DNA from: Clostridia bacterium | Lineage (GTDB): Bacteria > Bacillota > Clostridia > Oscillospirales > CAG-272 | DNA length: 41,635 nt | Reading direction: 5' to 3' | Assembly: GCA_017503285.1 (NCBI GenBank) | Contig: JAFVTH010000029.1 | Coordinates: forward strand, 1 to 41,635 | Shown here: piece after piece, positions 23,628-32,412 of the stretch | How positions within the stretch are numbered: the first letter of the stretch is position 1 | Layout: every line of letters begins with the position of its first letter | Made by a program: the position numbers and the translations under genes | Notes under the pieces: model-generated | Told to the model about the DNA's origin: nothing | The model's database searches: none | The model's input: only the letters and a program-made list of their open reading frames with translations

Positions 23628-25085
23628 ATGGAAGCAGTACTTAACTACATAAATACAGAGTGGCATAGCTTTCTTTCCGGTATGCAGAGGATGTTTACAA
23701 ATCCGCTACCGGAGGACATTGTAAATATGGTTGCTACTTGTCTTACGACACTGTTTGCAATCCTTGCGTTCCACTTCATTATTTTCGGCGTTGTTGGTGT
23801 CTTTACCAAAAAGACCTATCCACATACTGATGAAAAGCTAAACTACGGTATTATCATTCCTGCAAGAAATGAGGAGGCAGTTGTTGCCAACCTTATTGAC
23901 AGTATTAGAAAAAACAACTATCCGCAAGACAAGCTTACAATCTTCGTTATTGCACACAACTGCAATGACAAGACTGCGGAAAAGGCAAGAGAAGCCGGTG
24001 CTATTGTTTATGAATACAATAACCCGGAGGAAAACACAATGGGCTACGCCTTCCGTTACCTCTTTGATAGGATTAAAGAGGACTATGGCATTAAGAGCTT
24101 TGACGGTTACTTCCTTTTCAATGCCGATAACATTGTTGACGTAAATTATTTTGATAAGATGAATGATGCGTTTGTTGCCATGGGCAAGAAGCACACAATC
24201 ACCTCCTTCAGAAACTCAAAGAACTTCGGTTCAAATCTTATTTCCGCCCTTTATGGTCTGCACTTTATGTACGGCTGCCGTTATGAGTGCCGTGGTAGAA
24301 CAGTTCTTGGCTGCTCCACACGTATTCAGGGTACAGGCTATGTTATAAGCAGCGACCTTGTTAAGGACGGCTGGAAGTACGTTACTCTTACTGAGGACTG
24401 GGAGTTCTCAACTGACCAAGTTATTGCAGGCCAAAAGATTTACTATTGTGATGATGCGGTTTTCTATGATGAACAGCCTACAAGCTTTAGAATCATGTGG
24501 CGTCAAAAGGTTCGTTGGGCAAGAGGTCACTTCCTTGTATTCTTTACAAGATATAAGGACATCATCAAGGCACAGCTTACACCAAAGAAAAAGGGTGGCT
24601 GTCCAAACAAGGGCTCACTCCACGATATTGCAATCAACATTTTGCCACTTGCGTTCCTTGCTACGATGGTTACTGTATGCCAAGTTTTAGCACTTCTTAC
24701 AATCACACTTGTAAACGGTATTAATCAAGGCTTTATTGTAGACTTCGGCACGGCAATGTCCCACATTTGGGTGTATATGCTAAGCACATATTTAAGAAAT
24801 ATGCTATTTGGCTTCATCGGCTCATACCTAACACTTTTGATTCCTTCAATCATTATTTACATAATCGAGCGTAAGCGAATTAAGAATGTTAGCCTTGGCA
24901 TTAAAATCGGTTCAACGCTTCTTTGGCCGCTATTCCTTGCTATCTATATCTTCCAAGAGGTACAGGCAGTATTTAGTCCAAAGCTTGGATGGAAGGAGAT
25001 TCCTCACCACGATACCACAGACTTTGAGGCACTAAATGAGGAAGATGTTAAGATTATGGAAACCGAGGACACACCGGTAGAATAA
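23628..25085 (+). CDS. Membrane glycosyltransferase, family 2
   Basis: A 485-residue inverting GT2 enzyme transfers sugar units at the cytoplasmic membrane. A first hydrophobic helix (about 35-60) is followed by the catalytic domain: PARNEEAVV, NADN near residue 165 (metal/UDP-sugar binding), TEDWEFS near 254 and the processive-type RQKVRW near 292. Four or so C-terminal helices (about 330-465) fit a synthase that exports its polymer or lipid-linked product. The closest general types are cellulose/hyaluronan-synthase-like or NodC-like proteins, but the product is unknown. It is monocistronic with its own promoter and terminator. Confidence 0.9.
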   Translation: MEAVLNYINTEWHSFLSGMQRMFTNPLPEDIVNMVATCLTTLFAILAFHFIIFGVVGVFTKKTYPHTDEKLNYGIIIPARNEEAVVANLIDSIRKNNYPQDKLTIFVIAHNCNDKTAEKAREAGAIVYEYNNPEENTMGYAFRYLFDRIKEDYGIKSFDGYFLFNADNIVDVNYFDKMNDAFVAMGKKHTITSFRNSKNFGSNLISALYGLHFMYGCRYECRGRTVLGCSTRIQGTGYVISSDLVKDGWKYVTLTEDWEFSTDQVIAGQKIYYCDDAVFYDEQPTSFRIMWRQKVRWARGHFLVFFTRYKDIIKAQLTPKKKGGCPNKGSLHDIAINILPLAFLATMVTVCQVLALLTITLVNGINQGFIVDFGTAMSHIWVYMLSTYLRNMLFGFIGSYLTLLIPSIIIYIIERKRIKNVSLGIKIGSTLLWPLFLAIYIFQEVQAVFSPKLGWKEIPHHDTTDFEALNEEDVKIMETEDTPVE

Positions 25086-25093
25086 AAATTATT

Positions 25094-25123
25094 AAAATCG
25101 GCAAGAAATTGCCGATTTTTTTT
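25094..25123 (+). terminator. Terminator of the glycosyltransferase gene
   Basis: Stem AATCGGCAA/TTGCCGATT with loop GAAA and an 8-base T run. Confidence 0.87.
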
Positions 25124-25134
25124 ATAAAAATAGT

Positions 25135-25162
25135 TTGAAAATGATAAATAAAATGGTATAAT
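25135..25162 (+). promoter_or_regulatory. Promoter of the FTR-thioredoxin-rubrerythrin operon
   Basis: TTGAAA (25135-25140), 16-base spacer, TATAAT (25157-25162), with an extended TGG before the -10. Confidence 0.7.
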
Positions 25163-25184
25163 AAAGAAGGAAGGGGTGGTTTTC

Positions 25185-25382
25185 TTGAAAATTATCTTAA
25201 ATCCTGATGAGGCAGTTGTTAAAACTGTTAAGGAGGGTCTTGCCCGCAAGGGTGGATACTGTCCCTGTAAAATGGGGAAAAGCGAGGACATAAAATGTAT
25301 GTGCAAGGAGTTTAGGGGGCAAATTGCCGACCCCGACTTTGAGGGCTTTTGCCACTGTATGCTATACTATAAGGAGAAATGA
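25185..25382 (+). CDS. Ferredoxin:thioredoxin reductase-like catalytic protein
   Basis: The 65-residue protein carries C26-P-C28, C38-M-C40 and C56-H-C58, the three CxC units of the ferredoxin:thioredoxin reductase catalytic chain. That chain holds a 4Fe-4S cluster and a redox disulfide and passes electrons from ferredoxin to thioredoxin. It is shorter than the plant and cyanobacterial chain (about 110), and the spacings (9 and 15) differ from the plant form. The start is the TTG at 25185 with AAGGGGTGG at the right distance. A GTG at 25176 lies inside that site. Thioredoxin is encoded immediately downstream, which strongly supports the role. Confidence 0.85.
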   Translation: MKIILNPDEAVVKTVKEGLARKGGYCPCKMGKSEDIKCMCKEFRGQIADPDFEGFCHCMLYYKEK

Positions 25383-25384
25383 TT

Positions 25385-25687
25385 ATGAAAGTTACAAAGG
25401 ACACCTTTGATAAGGAAATCTTGGCAGATGTGCCGGTTATTGTAGACTTCTATGCGGATTGGTGCGGACCATGCCAAATGATTGCACCGCATCTTGAGGA
25501 AATAGAAAGGGAATATGCGGGCAAGGTTAAAATTCTAAAGGTAAATGTAGATACCGACGGGGATTTGGCAGTTAAGTTTGGCATTATAAGCATTCCAACT
25601 CTTATTGTTTTTGAAAATGGTGAGCCAACAAAAAAGGTTGTGGGCTACCAAAATAAAAATCAGCTATTAAATTTATTTAATAAATAA
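25385..25687 (+). CDS. trxA: Thioredoxin
   Basis: The 100-residue protein has the WCGPC active site (C27, C30), the buried Asp in VDFYADW and the cis-proline in SIPTL. It reduces protein disulfides in the cytosol and could pass electrons to peroxidases. The start at 25385 has AAGGAG 8 bases upstream. The ATG at 25379 overlaps the previous stop and has only 2 bases of spacing. Its place between an FTR-like gene and rubrerythrin suggests a ferredoxin-driven reducing chain. No NADPH-dependent thioredoxin reductase gene is in the window. Confidence 0.96.
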   Translation: MKVTKDTFDKEILADVPVIVDFYADWCGPCQMIAPHLEEIEREYAGKVKILKVNVDTDGDLAVKFGIISIPTLIVFENGEPTKKVVGYQNKNQLLNLFNK

Positions 25688-25697
25688 GGAGAAATTT

Positions 25698-26357
25698 ATG
25701 AAAAAGTACAAATGCACAGTTTGCAAGGTAGAGTTTGAGGTTGAGGACGGCGTTTTAGAGCCGGTTTGCCCAAAATGCAAGGTTGGCAAGGATAAGCTTG
25801 AGCTTATTGACGAAACACCAAAGAACCCATATGCAGGCACAAGAACAGAAAAGAATCTTGAGGCAGCATTTGCAGGCGAGAGCCAGGCAAGAAACAAGTA
25901 CACTTATTTTGCTTCCGTTGCTAAGAAGGAGGGCTATGAGCAGATTTCTGCTTTGTTCCTAAAGACAGCAGAGAACGAGAAGGAGCATGCAAAGCTGTGG
26001 CTTAAGGAGCTTAAGGGCATCGGCAACACAGCAGAAAACCTTCTCCACGCTGCAGAGGGCGAAAACTATGAGTGGACAGATATGTACGATGGCTTTGCAA
26101 AGGTAGCAGAGGAAGAGGGCTTTACAGAGCTTGCAAGAAAGTTCCGTCTTGTTGCAGCTATCGAAAAGCATCACGAGGAAAGATATCGCGCACTTCTTCA
26201 CAATGTAGAAATGAAGGAAGTATTTGAAAAGAGCGAGGTTAAGGTTTGGGAATGCCGTAACTGCGGACACATTGTTGTTGGCACAAAGGCACCGGAGGTT
26301 TGCCCAACCTGCGCACATCCACAAAGCTACTTTGAAATCCACGCAGAAAACTATTAA
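25698..26357 (+). CDS. rbr: Rubrerythrin with rubredoxin-like domains at both ends
   Basis: This diiron peroxidase removes hydrogen peroxide in anaerobes. The 219 residues hold an N-terminal rubredoxin-like knuckle pair (C6-x2-C9, C24-x2-C27) and a central four-helix ferritin-like domain with carboxylate/His iron ligands (ENEKEH, EKHHEER). A C-terminal rubredoxin domain follows (C186-x2-C189, C202-x2-C205). Classical rubrerythrin has one rubredoxin domain at the C-terminus, so this has an extra one. AAGGAG precedes the ATG and a terminator follows. It is the third gene of the redox operon. Confidence 0.94.
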   Translation: MKKYKCTVCKVEFEVEDGVLEPVCPKCKVGKDKLELIDETPKNPYAGTRTEKNLEAAFAGESQARNKYTYFASVAKKEGYEQISALFLKTAENEKEHAKLWLKELKGIGNTAENLLHAAEGENYEWTDMYDGFAKVAEEEGFTELARKFRLVAAIEKHHEERYRALLHNVEMKEVFEKSEVKVWECRNCGHIVVGTKAPEVCPTCAHPQSYFEIHAENY

Positions 26358-26362
26358 AATTA

Positions 26363-26391
26363 AAAAAGCCACCCCTTTGGGTGGCTTTTGC
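26363..26391. terminator. Bidirectional terminator between rubrerythrin and MATE genes
   Basis: Stem AAAAGCCACCC/GGGTGGCTTTT with a 4-base loop, between two convergent genes. Confidence 0.87.
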
Positions 26392-26400
26392 TTTTGAAGG

Positions 26401-27798
26401 CTACATAGCCTTCTTTTCTTTTTTATTGAGTGGGTTAAATTTGCCGCTTAGGTAGTAAATCAAAAACATAACAAAAAGCAAGAGATTGTGTAAAATCATA
26501 CACGCCCAAGCTCCAATCAGTCCAAAATCGAACACCACAGTAGCAATAAAAGTGCCCAAAATTCTTATGAGCCACATACCGATAATGTTAGCAATAAAGG
26601 GCATTACTGTTTTGCCCATTCCGTTCATCATACCCTCAATAACAATGGAAACACCGTAAAACGGCTCCGATACTGCAACCATGCGCAAAACAATTGCGCC
26701 AAGAGAAATTACGGCAAGGTCAGCAGAGAAAAGACTCATCAGATTAGGTGCAAAAATAAATAGCGCCCCACCGGAGATTATCATAAGGATAACCTCAACA
26801 AAAATAATCATCAAAGAAAGGCTTTTGATTCTTTCCTTGTCCCTTGCTCCGTATGCGTTTCCTGCAAGGGTAGAGGATGCGCTTTGCATGCCGTAGCCTG
26901 GCACATAAAAGGCAGACTCAACTGTGTTTGCGATGGTGTGTGCAGCCGTTGCAACAGGGCCAAGGGCATTTACCATGCTGGCAAAAACAACATAGCCAAA
27001 TGACGTACCAAAGCGCTGGAGTGCATTTGGAAATGCAACCTTAAAGCAGGGCTTTAGAATTGATATATTAGGTCTTATGCTTTGCCCACGTGGAGAAACC
27101 ACAGGATGGCGCAGAAGTGCAACAAAAATAGACACTCCTCCCACAAAAAAGGCAATAGCGCTGGCAATAGCAGCACCAATAACCCCTAAATCAAAGCCGG
27201 GAATAAACAAGTAGAAGCCGTTTATATACAAAATTCTTGTTGGGTATATAAAGATAAAGTTAAGTACAATGTTTATAAGGTTGACAATAAGTCCAACACG
27301 CATAGGCGTTTTTGTATCCCCTGCAGCCCTTAGAACTGTACCAAAAATTATAGAAGCAGTTCTAAATAGCATAGGAGTATATAGTATAAAGAAATATGTA
27401 GATGCTGTTTGCCTCAGAGACGTGTCAACCTGCATCCATTGTGGCACAAAAGGGCTTAAAAGCAGGGTAACTACAGTAAAGAAAATGCCAAGCACAAGCA
27501 CCACAAAGCAAGCCTGTGCCGATGCCTTTTTTACATCATCATGCCTTTTTGCACCAATAGCTTGGGAAATAAAGGCAAGAAATCCAACACCAACTGCGGA
27601 AATTGTACTGCCAAATAGCCAGTTTACAGTTGTGGTAGACCCAACAGCAGCCGTTGCATCTGTACCCAATGAGCCAACCATTATTGTATCGATATATTGA
27701 ACGGCTGTGTGTAAAAGCTGCTCAAGCATAGTTGGCCAGGCAAGGGCAAATATTACAGGCAAAAGACTAAAGTCAAGTCGCTTTTTAACTCCTGTCAT
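26401..27798 (-). CDS. MATE-family multidrug/cation efflux transporter
   Basis: The 465-residue protein has twelve hydrophobic helices in two similar halves. LAWPTMLEQLLHTAVQYIDTIMVGSLG at the start and the FGTVLRAAGDTKTP and EGMMNGMGKT loops are typical of MATE exporters, which use Na+ or H+ gradients to expel organic compounds. The start overlaps the stop of the upstream DUF3737 gene by 4 bases. It is thus the last gene of a sugar-enzyme operon, an unusual place for a drug exporter. It stops at TAG, another sign that TAG is a standard stop here. Confidence 0.9.
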   Translation of the reverse strand: MTGVKKRLDFSLLPVIFALAWPTMLEQLLHTAVQYIDTIMVGSLGTDATAAVGSTTTVNWLFGSTISAVGVGFLAFISQAIGAKRHDDVKKASAQACFVVLVLGIFFTVVTLLLSPFVPQWMQVDTSLRQTASTYFFILYTPMLFRTASIIFGTVLRAAGDTKTPMRVGLIVNLINIVLNFIFIYPTRILYINGFYLFIPGFDLGVIGAAIASAIAFFVGGVSIFVALLRHPVVSPRGQSIRPNISILKPCFKVAFPNALQRFGTSFGYVVFASMVNALGPVATAAHTIANTVESAFYVPGYGMQSASSTLAGNAYGARDKERIKSLSLMIIFVEVILMIISGGALFIFAPNLMSLFSADLAVISLGAIVLRMVAVSEPFYGVSIVIEGMMNGMGKTVMPFIANIIGMWLIRILGTFIATVVFDFGLIGAWACMILHNLLLFVMFLIYYLSGKFNPLNKKEKKAM

Positions 27799-28637
27799 AA
27801 ATTAGCCCCCACGGAAATTTTGCAGGTGCTATTTTTGTCATCAAGTATGATTTCATCTACACAGGGTGCCTTAATATATCCGGATAAGGGATTTTTGATA
27901 CTAATAATAGGCTCTGTGATTATTGCTTCAACGTGGCTCTTTTCAAAGGCAAGATCGCACTCATACATTTTACAATTTATGAGCCTTAAATCCTTGCAGT
28001 AGCAAAGAGGCTGTGTGCCGATTATTGTGCAATTTTCAAGGGTAAGCCCCTCACTGTACCAGCCAAGATACTCGCCTTTTATAACTGTGTTTTTAACATG
28101 CAAATTTCTTGCGTGCCAAAAGGCGTCCTTTGTGTTAAGCATAGAGTCTTCAATTATGCCATTATTTACATATTGAAAGGAGTATTTGCCCTTTAGCTCA
28201 ACGTTTTCAAGGTGTATATTTGAGGAGCTTAGCATAAAATATTCTCCCTCAATGCTTGTGTCCTTAAGGCTTATGTCCTTGCATAGCCAACCAAACTCGT
28301 TTGATTTTATATAGCTATTTGACACATTAACATTTTCACATTCCCTAAGTGCCTTGATGCCACAAAGTCGAGAGGAAACAATCTCAAGGTCACGGCAGTA
28401 CCAAAAGCCCGCACGCGCCTTGCCGGTTAGCCTGCACCTATCAACCTTAGCGCCTGTTACATGCCAAAATGGGTAGCGCAGATTGAAATAACATTTTTCT
28501 GCAAGTATGTTCTTGCTTTCCTTAAGAGCGCTTTCGCCATCGGCTGGACCTGTAAATCTGCAATTTTTTATATGTAAACCGTCGCTTCCGTATAGCGCAC
28601 GCTCCGTGTCAAAGCATTCGTTAATTATTTGTTTCAT
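27795..28637 (-). CDS. Right-handed beta-helix protein, DUF3737 type
   Basis: The 280-residue protein consists almost entirely of short repeats of the form xxxENCxIxGxxxxWYCxxL, one beta-helix coil each. Examples include AGFWYCRDLEIVSS and LGWYSEGLTLENC. From memory this matches DUF3737, a family found beside carbohydrate genes with no proven activity. There is no signal peptide, so it is cytosolic. Its ATG follows the GH43 stop with no gap (TAAATG). It could act on or bind a sugar acid, but catalytic residues cannot be named. Confidence 0.82.
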   Translation of the reverse strand: MKQIINECFDTERALYGSDGLHIKNCRFTGPADGESALKESKNILAEKCYFNLRYPFWHVTGAKVDRCRLTGKARAGFWYCRDLEIVSSRLCGIKALRECENVNVSNSYIKSNEFGWLCKDISLKDTSIEGEYFMLSSSNIHLENVELKGKYSFQYVNNGIIEDSMLNTKDAFWHARNLHVKNTVIKGEYLGWYSEGLTLENCTIIGTQPLCYCKDLRLINCKMYECDLAFEKSHVEAIITEPIISIKNPLSGYIKAPCVDEIILDDKNSTCKISVGANL

Positions 28638-30104
28638 TTATTTACCAAAGTATATGTCTAAAATTTCTATTTGTCCCTGTCCCTTGTATTCAAAGAAAAG
28701 ACCATTTTTGCCATTTAAATTAACTGTACAGCCGGCCCTTGTCCAATTTTCCGAAGGAGCTACATCAAAGGAGCAAATAGGCGCACCGTCAAGGCTTGTT
28801 TTTACAAATACCTTACCCAGTGGCTGATTTTTACCGTTTTTGTATGTGATTCCAAGGCTTGTTTCGCCCTTGAAATCAAAATATTTGTATCCGATTTTTG
28901 TGCCATCGGACACATCTGTTATAATTCTTTCGTTATCCTTGTATACAATGACCGGTATGCCATCAAGACAGCCGGTTGTATGTGGCATTTTTCCGTTTGT
29001 TAGGTTACAGCAGATGGTAGCAGGATAAGTGCCCTCGGTTAAAAGCGGGCCGCCGTTAAGACCGCAGCTTGTCATTTCAACCTGTGGGATTGTGCCATTG
29101 TCAAGAAGCTGTATTTTTTCAGCACATGCCTGTCTTGAGTAGTCGTTTTTATGGGTTTGTCTGTGATAGAAAATATACCACTCGCCGTTGATTTTTTCAA
29201 TGCTGCCGTGGTTGTTTCCGGTGCGGTTTACCCTGTCCTCCGGGCGTCTGCCCATATACCCAACATCACCATTTGAAATAATTACACCACCATATTCAAA
29301 GCCACCGTCAGGCCTGTCGCTTGTGGCATATGCCAGCTCGTGCTGATTAAAGGTAGAGTATATAAAGTAGTATTTTTCTCCGATTTTTCTTATAGAGCTT
29401 GCCTCGAAAAACTCGTGTCCCTCAAAAGAGGTGCCCTTAAACCTGGTAGGGAAAATATGCACAGGCTTATGCTTTATAGTCATCATATCGTCCATAAGCT
29501 CAACGCAAACAGGACCCTGCACACCACCCTCGGTTGACTCAATTTCCTCACGGGTTTTTTTGTACATGCTCATTTGCTTTTTGATGCTTTCCTCTCTTGT
29601 AAAGCTAGGATTTTCATCAAAATCATACCAAACACCATAGTAAAGATAGATATGCCCGCCGTCATTAATTAGTCCCGGGTCAAAAATAATGAAATCCTGA
29701 AGAGGTGTACCGTCTGGATTTTTCACATAGCCAAGAAACTTATATTCTCCGGCAGGGGTGTCGCAAACGGCTACGCTCATAAGAAAGCTACATTCATCTC
29801 TGCCGGCAAGAGAGTAGTAAAGATAGTATTTGCCGTCGTTACCCTGCACCACGTCAGGCGCATACATATATGGGTGGTTTACATAGTCCGGGTCGTTCTT
29901 TGCCTTGTAAATAACCCCCTCATATCTCCAATCCTTTAGGTCGTAAATAGAGGCAGAGTAGCAAACATAGTCAAGCATGCAGAAAAAGTCGCCGCTTTCC
30001 TTGTCATGAGAGCCATAAACATAAACTCTGTCGCCAAAAACATGTGGCTCTCCATCAGGAATATATTCGCAAAGGGGTAAAAAAGGGTTATAAATCTGTT
30101 TCAT
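28638..30104 (-). CDS. Glycoside hydrolase family 43 with C-terminal beta domain
   Basis: The 488-residue enzyme has a five-bladed beta-propeller (about 1-330). The candidate base Asp lies in EYIPDGEPHVFGDRVYVYGS, a second Asp in IIFDPGLINDGG and the acid Glu in GHEFFEASSIRK. GH43 members cleave arabinose, xylose or galactose side groups from plant or other glycans. A second beta-rich domain (about 360-488) could be a CBM6-like sugar-binding domain. There is no signal peptide, so it acts on imported oligosaccharides. An AAGGAG site inside the end of the GH92 gene drives its start 1 base after that gene. Confidence 0.85.
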   Translation of the reverse strand: MKQIYNPFLPLCEYIPDGEPHVFGDRVYVYGSHDKESGDFFCMLDYVCYSASIYDLKDWRYEGVIYKAKNDPDYVNHPYMYAPDVVQGNDGKYYLYYSLAGRDECSFLMSVAVCDTPAGEYKFLGYVKNPDGTPLQDFIIFDPGLINDGGHIYLYYGVWYDFDENPSFTREESIKKQMSMYKKTREEIESTEGGVQGPVCVELMDDMMTIKHKPVHIFPTRFKGTSFEGHEFFEASSIRKIGEKYYFIYSTFNQHELAYATSDRPDGGFEYGGVIISNGDVGYMGRRPEDRVNRTGNNHGSIEKINGEWYIFYHRQTHKNDYSRQACAEKIQLLDNGTIPQVEMTSCGLNGGPLLTEGTYPATICCNLTNGKMPHTTGCLDGIPVIVYKDNERIITDVSDGTKIGYKYFDFKGETSLGITYKNGKNQPLGKVFVKTSLDGAPICSFDVAPSENWTRAGCTVNLNGKNGLFFEYKGQGQIEILDIYFGK

Positions 30105-30105
30105 T

Positions 30106-32295
30106 TTAGTTCTCCTTATTAGTTAGTATAAATTTGAGAGTGCCACCTGAGGTAAGCTCCTCGTATGTTATATAGTTTCTTGAAAGCTCCTTATCGTTCC
30201 ACAAAACACGCTCAATATATGGATACTTAAGAGGATTTTCGTTACAAACAATATAAAGATGGCTGTCATTTTCGCAGGAATGATATTCCGTATTCAGCCT
30301 TAGCTTTATTTTGTTAAATAGTGGAGTGTTAAAATAAAATTCGTTTTTAGCAGGGCAGGGCTGACAAAGACCAATTGCAGAAAGAGTATACCAGGCAGAA
30401 AGCTGTCCCACATCCTCGTTTCCACAAAAGCCAAATGCACCAAGCCTGTACGCCTCCTTTTGCACTCGCCTTGTCCAGTATTGGGTGCGCTTAGGCAGTC
30501 CCAGCATTGCAAAATAGTGGGTCAAATTATGGCAAGGCTCGTTAGAATGATTGTAATATTCGTTCCAAAGCCTTGAAAAATCAGCCTTTTCAAAAAGAGC
30601 TTCAAGCAGGGAAATAAATCTTTCCTTGCCAAAAAGTGAGGCAAGACCCTCTACATCATAGGGCACAAAAAAGGATTGCTGATATATGTTACTCTCCACA
30701 CAGCCGGTGGTGTCAAGGGGGTCGCTTATCTTTAGAAACTCCCCGCTTTCATCCCTTGGACACATAAAGCCAAAATCGCTATTGTAGTTCTCCTTGTACC
30801 TGCTTGCATAGGTGCTAAAAAGCTGAAAATCATCCACTTGGTCCAGCTTTTTTGAAATTTGAGCCATACAAAAGTCAGAAAGCAAAAGCTCAAGGGTAGA
30901 GCTTAGGTTGTTGGGCTCAAAGCGATTTTCCTTGTACTGTACATTATTTGGTCGGTTGTGGAAAAACTTATATCCGTCCATTTTTTCGCACACAAGCGAA
31001 GCGCCGAGAGTGTACTTGTAAGCCTTGGAAAAATCAAAGCTGCAAATGCCCTTCATAAGTGCATCGCTAAGCACAATAAGTCCTGGGTCGCCCACCATAC
31101 AATGGGAGTCGGCACCCATCAGCTCCCACCTTGGTAGTGACGTGCATGTTTCATCTGCAATATCAATAAGCGTGCTTACCTCATCGTTTACCGTGTCTGG
31201 AGAAATAAGCGTAAGCCACGGAAATTGGCTCCTATATACATCCCAGCCACTAAACATTGTCCTACGGTTGTAGCCGGCACCTTTTATGATTCCGTCAGAG
31301 CCTGTAACCTCGCCCAAGGCATCAACATACGTGCGTGGGTCAAGAAGAGTGTGGTACATACAGGTATAAAAAAGAGTTAAATCGGTGTTATCACTACCCC
31401 AAACCCTAACACGGCTCAGAGCCTCGTCCCAGGCGTCCTGGGCGTTTCTGTGCACCCTTTCAAAATCAAAGCCCGATATTTCTAAAAGTCCGGCTCTCGC
31501 TCCTTTTATAGAGGAGTATGAAATGCCACATTTTATAAGCACCTCATTTGTGTCCTCAAAGGTTAGGTAAAGGTGTACATCCTTGCCCTCGTAGGAGCTT
31601 TTTTTCTCCATAAGACACTCGTTTTCGTAAATTTCATAATCAAAAGGGCAGGAAATTTCCATTGAAAAATAAAGCAAGTAGGTAATTCCGCCACGACCGC
31701 GACCAAAGCCACCATCATCTGAGGAGCAAACAATATTACCCTCAATTTTATTACCATCAATAGTAACGCTTTCAAGAGTTGCCTTACCGGCAATTCTACG
31801 GGCGAGGTTGATTATAGCACCCCTTTTGCCTTCTTTAAAATACTGAAAGCGCAAAATACCTGCGTGGGCAGCTACTGTGCTTTCAGCGATAATGTTATAT
31901 CTGTCAAGCAAAACAGAGTAGTACCCGGCACGTGCTATTTCATTCTCGTGAGAAAACTTAGATTTCCAACCGGTAGTACCTCTTTCAAAGGGAACCTCGT
32001 CATTTGATCCGCTTCGCAAATCCACCTTGTCCAAAACAGGCATAATTTGTATGTTTCCAAGGTCGCCATACCAGCCGATGCCACTCATGTGGTTAAAGGA
32101 AAAGCCCTCAATTGTGTCCTGGCAATAGTTATAGCCTGTGCCATTGTCCCCACTTGTTGTGGTGTCAGGACCTAACTGCACCATGCCAAAGGGATATGTG
32201 GCACATGGGTGTGTTTTGCCACCACCATGCATGCTTTCTCCCTGCTCGTCACCAACTGTGCCAATCATAGGGTCAACATAATCGCTAATACGCAT
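30106..32295 (-). CDS. Glycoside hydrolase family 92 alpha-mannosidase
   Basis: The 729-residue calcium-dependent exo-alpha-mannosidase type is shown by DYVDPMIGTVG at the N-terminus, TYPFGMVQLGPDT and GYNYCQDTIEGFSFNHMSG. The catalytic-domain segments are MLGLPKRTQYWTRRV and GNEDVGQLSAWY. GH92 enzymes trim alpha-mannose from host N-glycans or yeast mannan. No signal peptide is present, so it probably works in the cytosol on imported oligosaccharides. A strong AAGGAGGAG site precedes the ATG. It is the first gene of a four-gene operon. A weak promoter (TTTATT-17-TAGAAT, 32326-32354) lies upstream. Confidence 0.93.
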   Translation of the reverse strand: MRISDYVDPMIGTVGDEQGESMHGGGKTHPCATYPFGMVQLGPDTTTSGDNGTGYNYCQDTIEGFSFNHMSGIGWYGDLGNIQIMPVLDKVDLRSGSNDEVPFERGTTGWKSKFSHENEIARAGYYSVLLDRYNIIAESTVAAHAGILRFQYFKEGKRGAIINLARRIAGKATLESVTIDGNKIEGNIVCSSDDGGFGRGRGGITYLLYFSMEISCPFDYEIYENECLMEKKSSYEGKDVHLYLTFEDTNEVLIKCGISYSSIKGARAGLLEISGFDFERVHRNAQDAWDEALSRVRVWGSDNTDLTLFYTCMYHTLLDPRTYVDALGEVTGSDGIIKGAGYNRRTMFSGWDVYRSQFPWLTLISPDTVNDEVSTLIDIADETCTSLPRWELMGADSHCMVGDPGLIVLSDALMKGICSFDFSKAYKYTLGASLVCEKMDGYKFFHNRPNNVQYKENRFEPNNLSSTLELLLSDFCMAQISKKLDQVDDFQLFSTYASRYKENYNSDFGFMCPRDESGEFLKISDPLDTTGCVESNIYQQSFFVPYDVEGLASLFGKERFISLLEALFEKADFSRLWNEYYNHSNEPCHNLTHYFAMLGLPKRTQYWTRRVQKEAYRLGAFGFCGNEDVGQLSAWYTLSAIGLCQPCPAKNEFYFNTPLFNKIKLRLNTEYHSCENDSHLYIVCNENPLKYPYIERVLWNDKELSRNYITYEELTSGGTLKFILTNKEN

Positions 32296-32325
32296 AAAGA
32301 CTCCTCCTTCTTTTGTTCATTCTTA

Positions 32326-32354
32326 ATTCTATCACATAATATTATTAAAATAAA
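32326..32354 (-). promoter_or_regulatory. Possible weak promoter of the GH92 operon
   Basis: Reverse strand TAGAAT (32326-32331) with TTTATT 17 bases upstream (32349-32354). The -35 is poor, which would fit activator dependence, but no regulator gene is nearby. Confidence 0.3.
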
Positions 32355-32385
32355 GGACTAAGAGGAAAAAAGATAAAAAAATGAC

Positions 32386-32411
32386 AAAAAGCACCCGATT
32401 GGGTGCTTTTT
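32386..32411 (-). terminator. Terminator of the DUF4091-GH43-pepD-LRR operon
   Basis: Stem AAAAAGCACCC/GGGTGCTTTTT with loop GATT directly after the LRR lipoprotein stop. Confidence 0.85.
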
Positions 32412-32412
32412 A

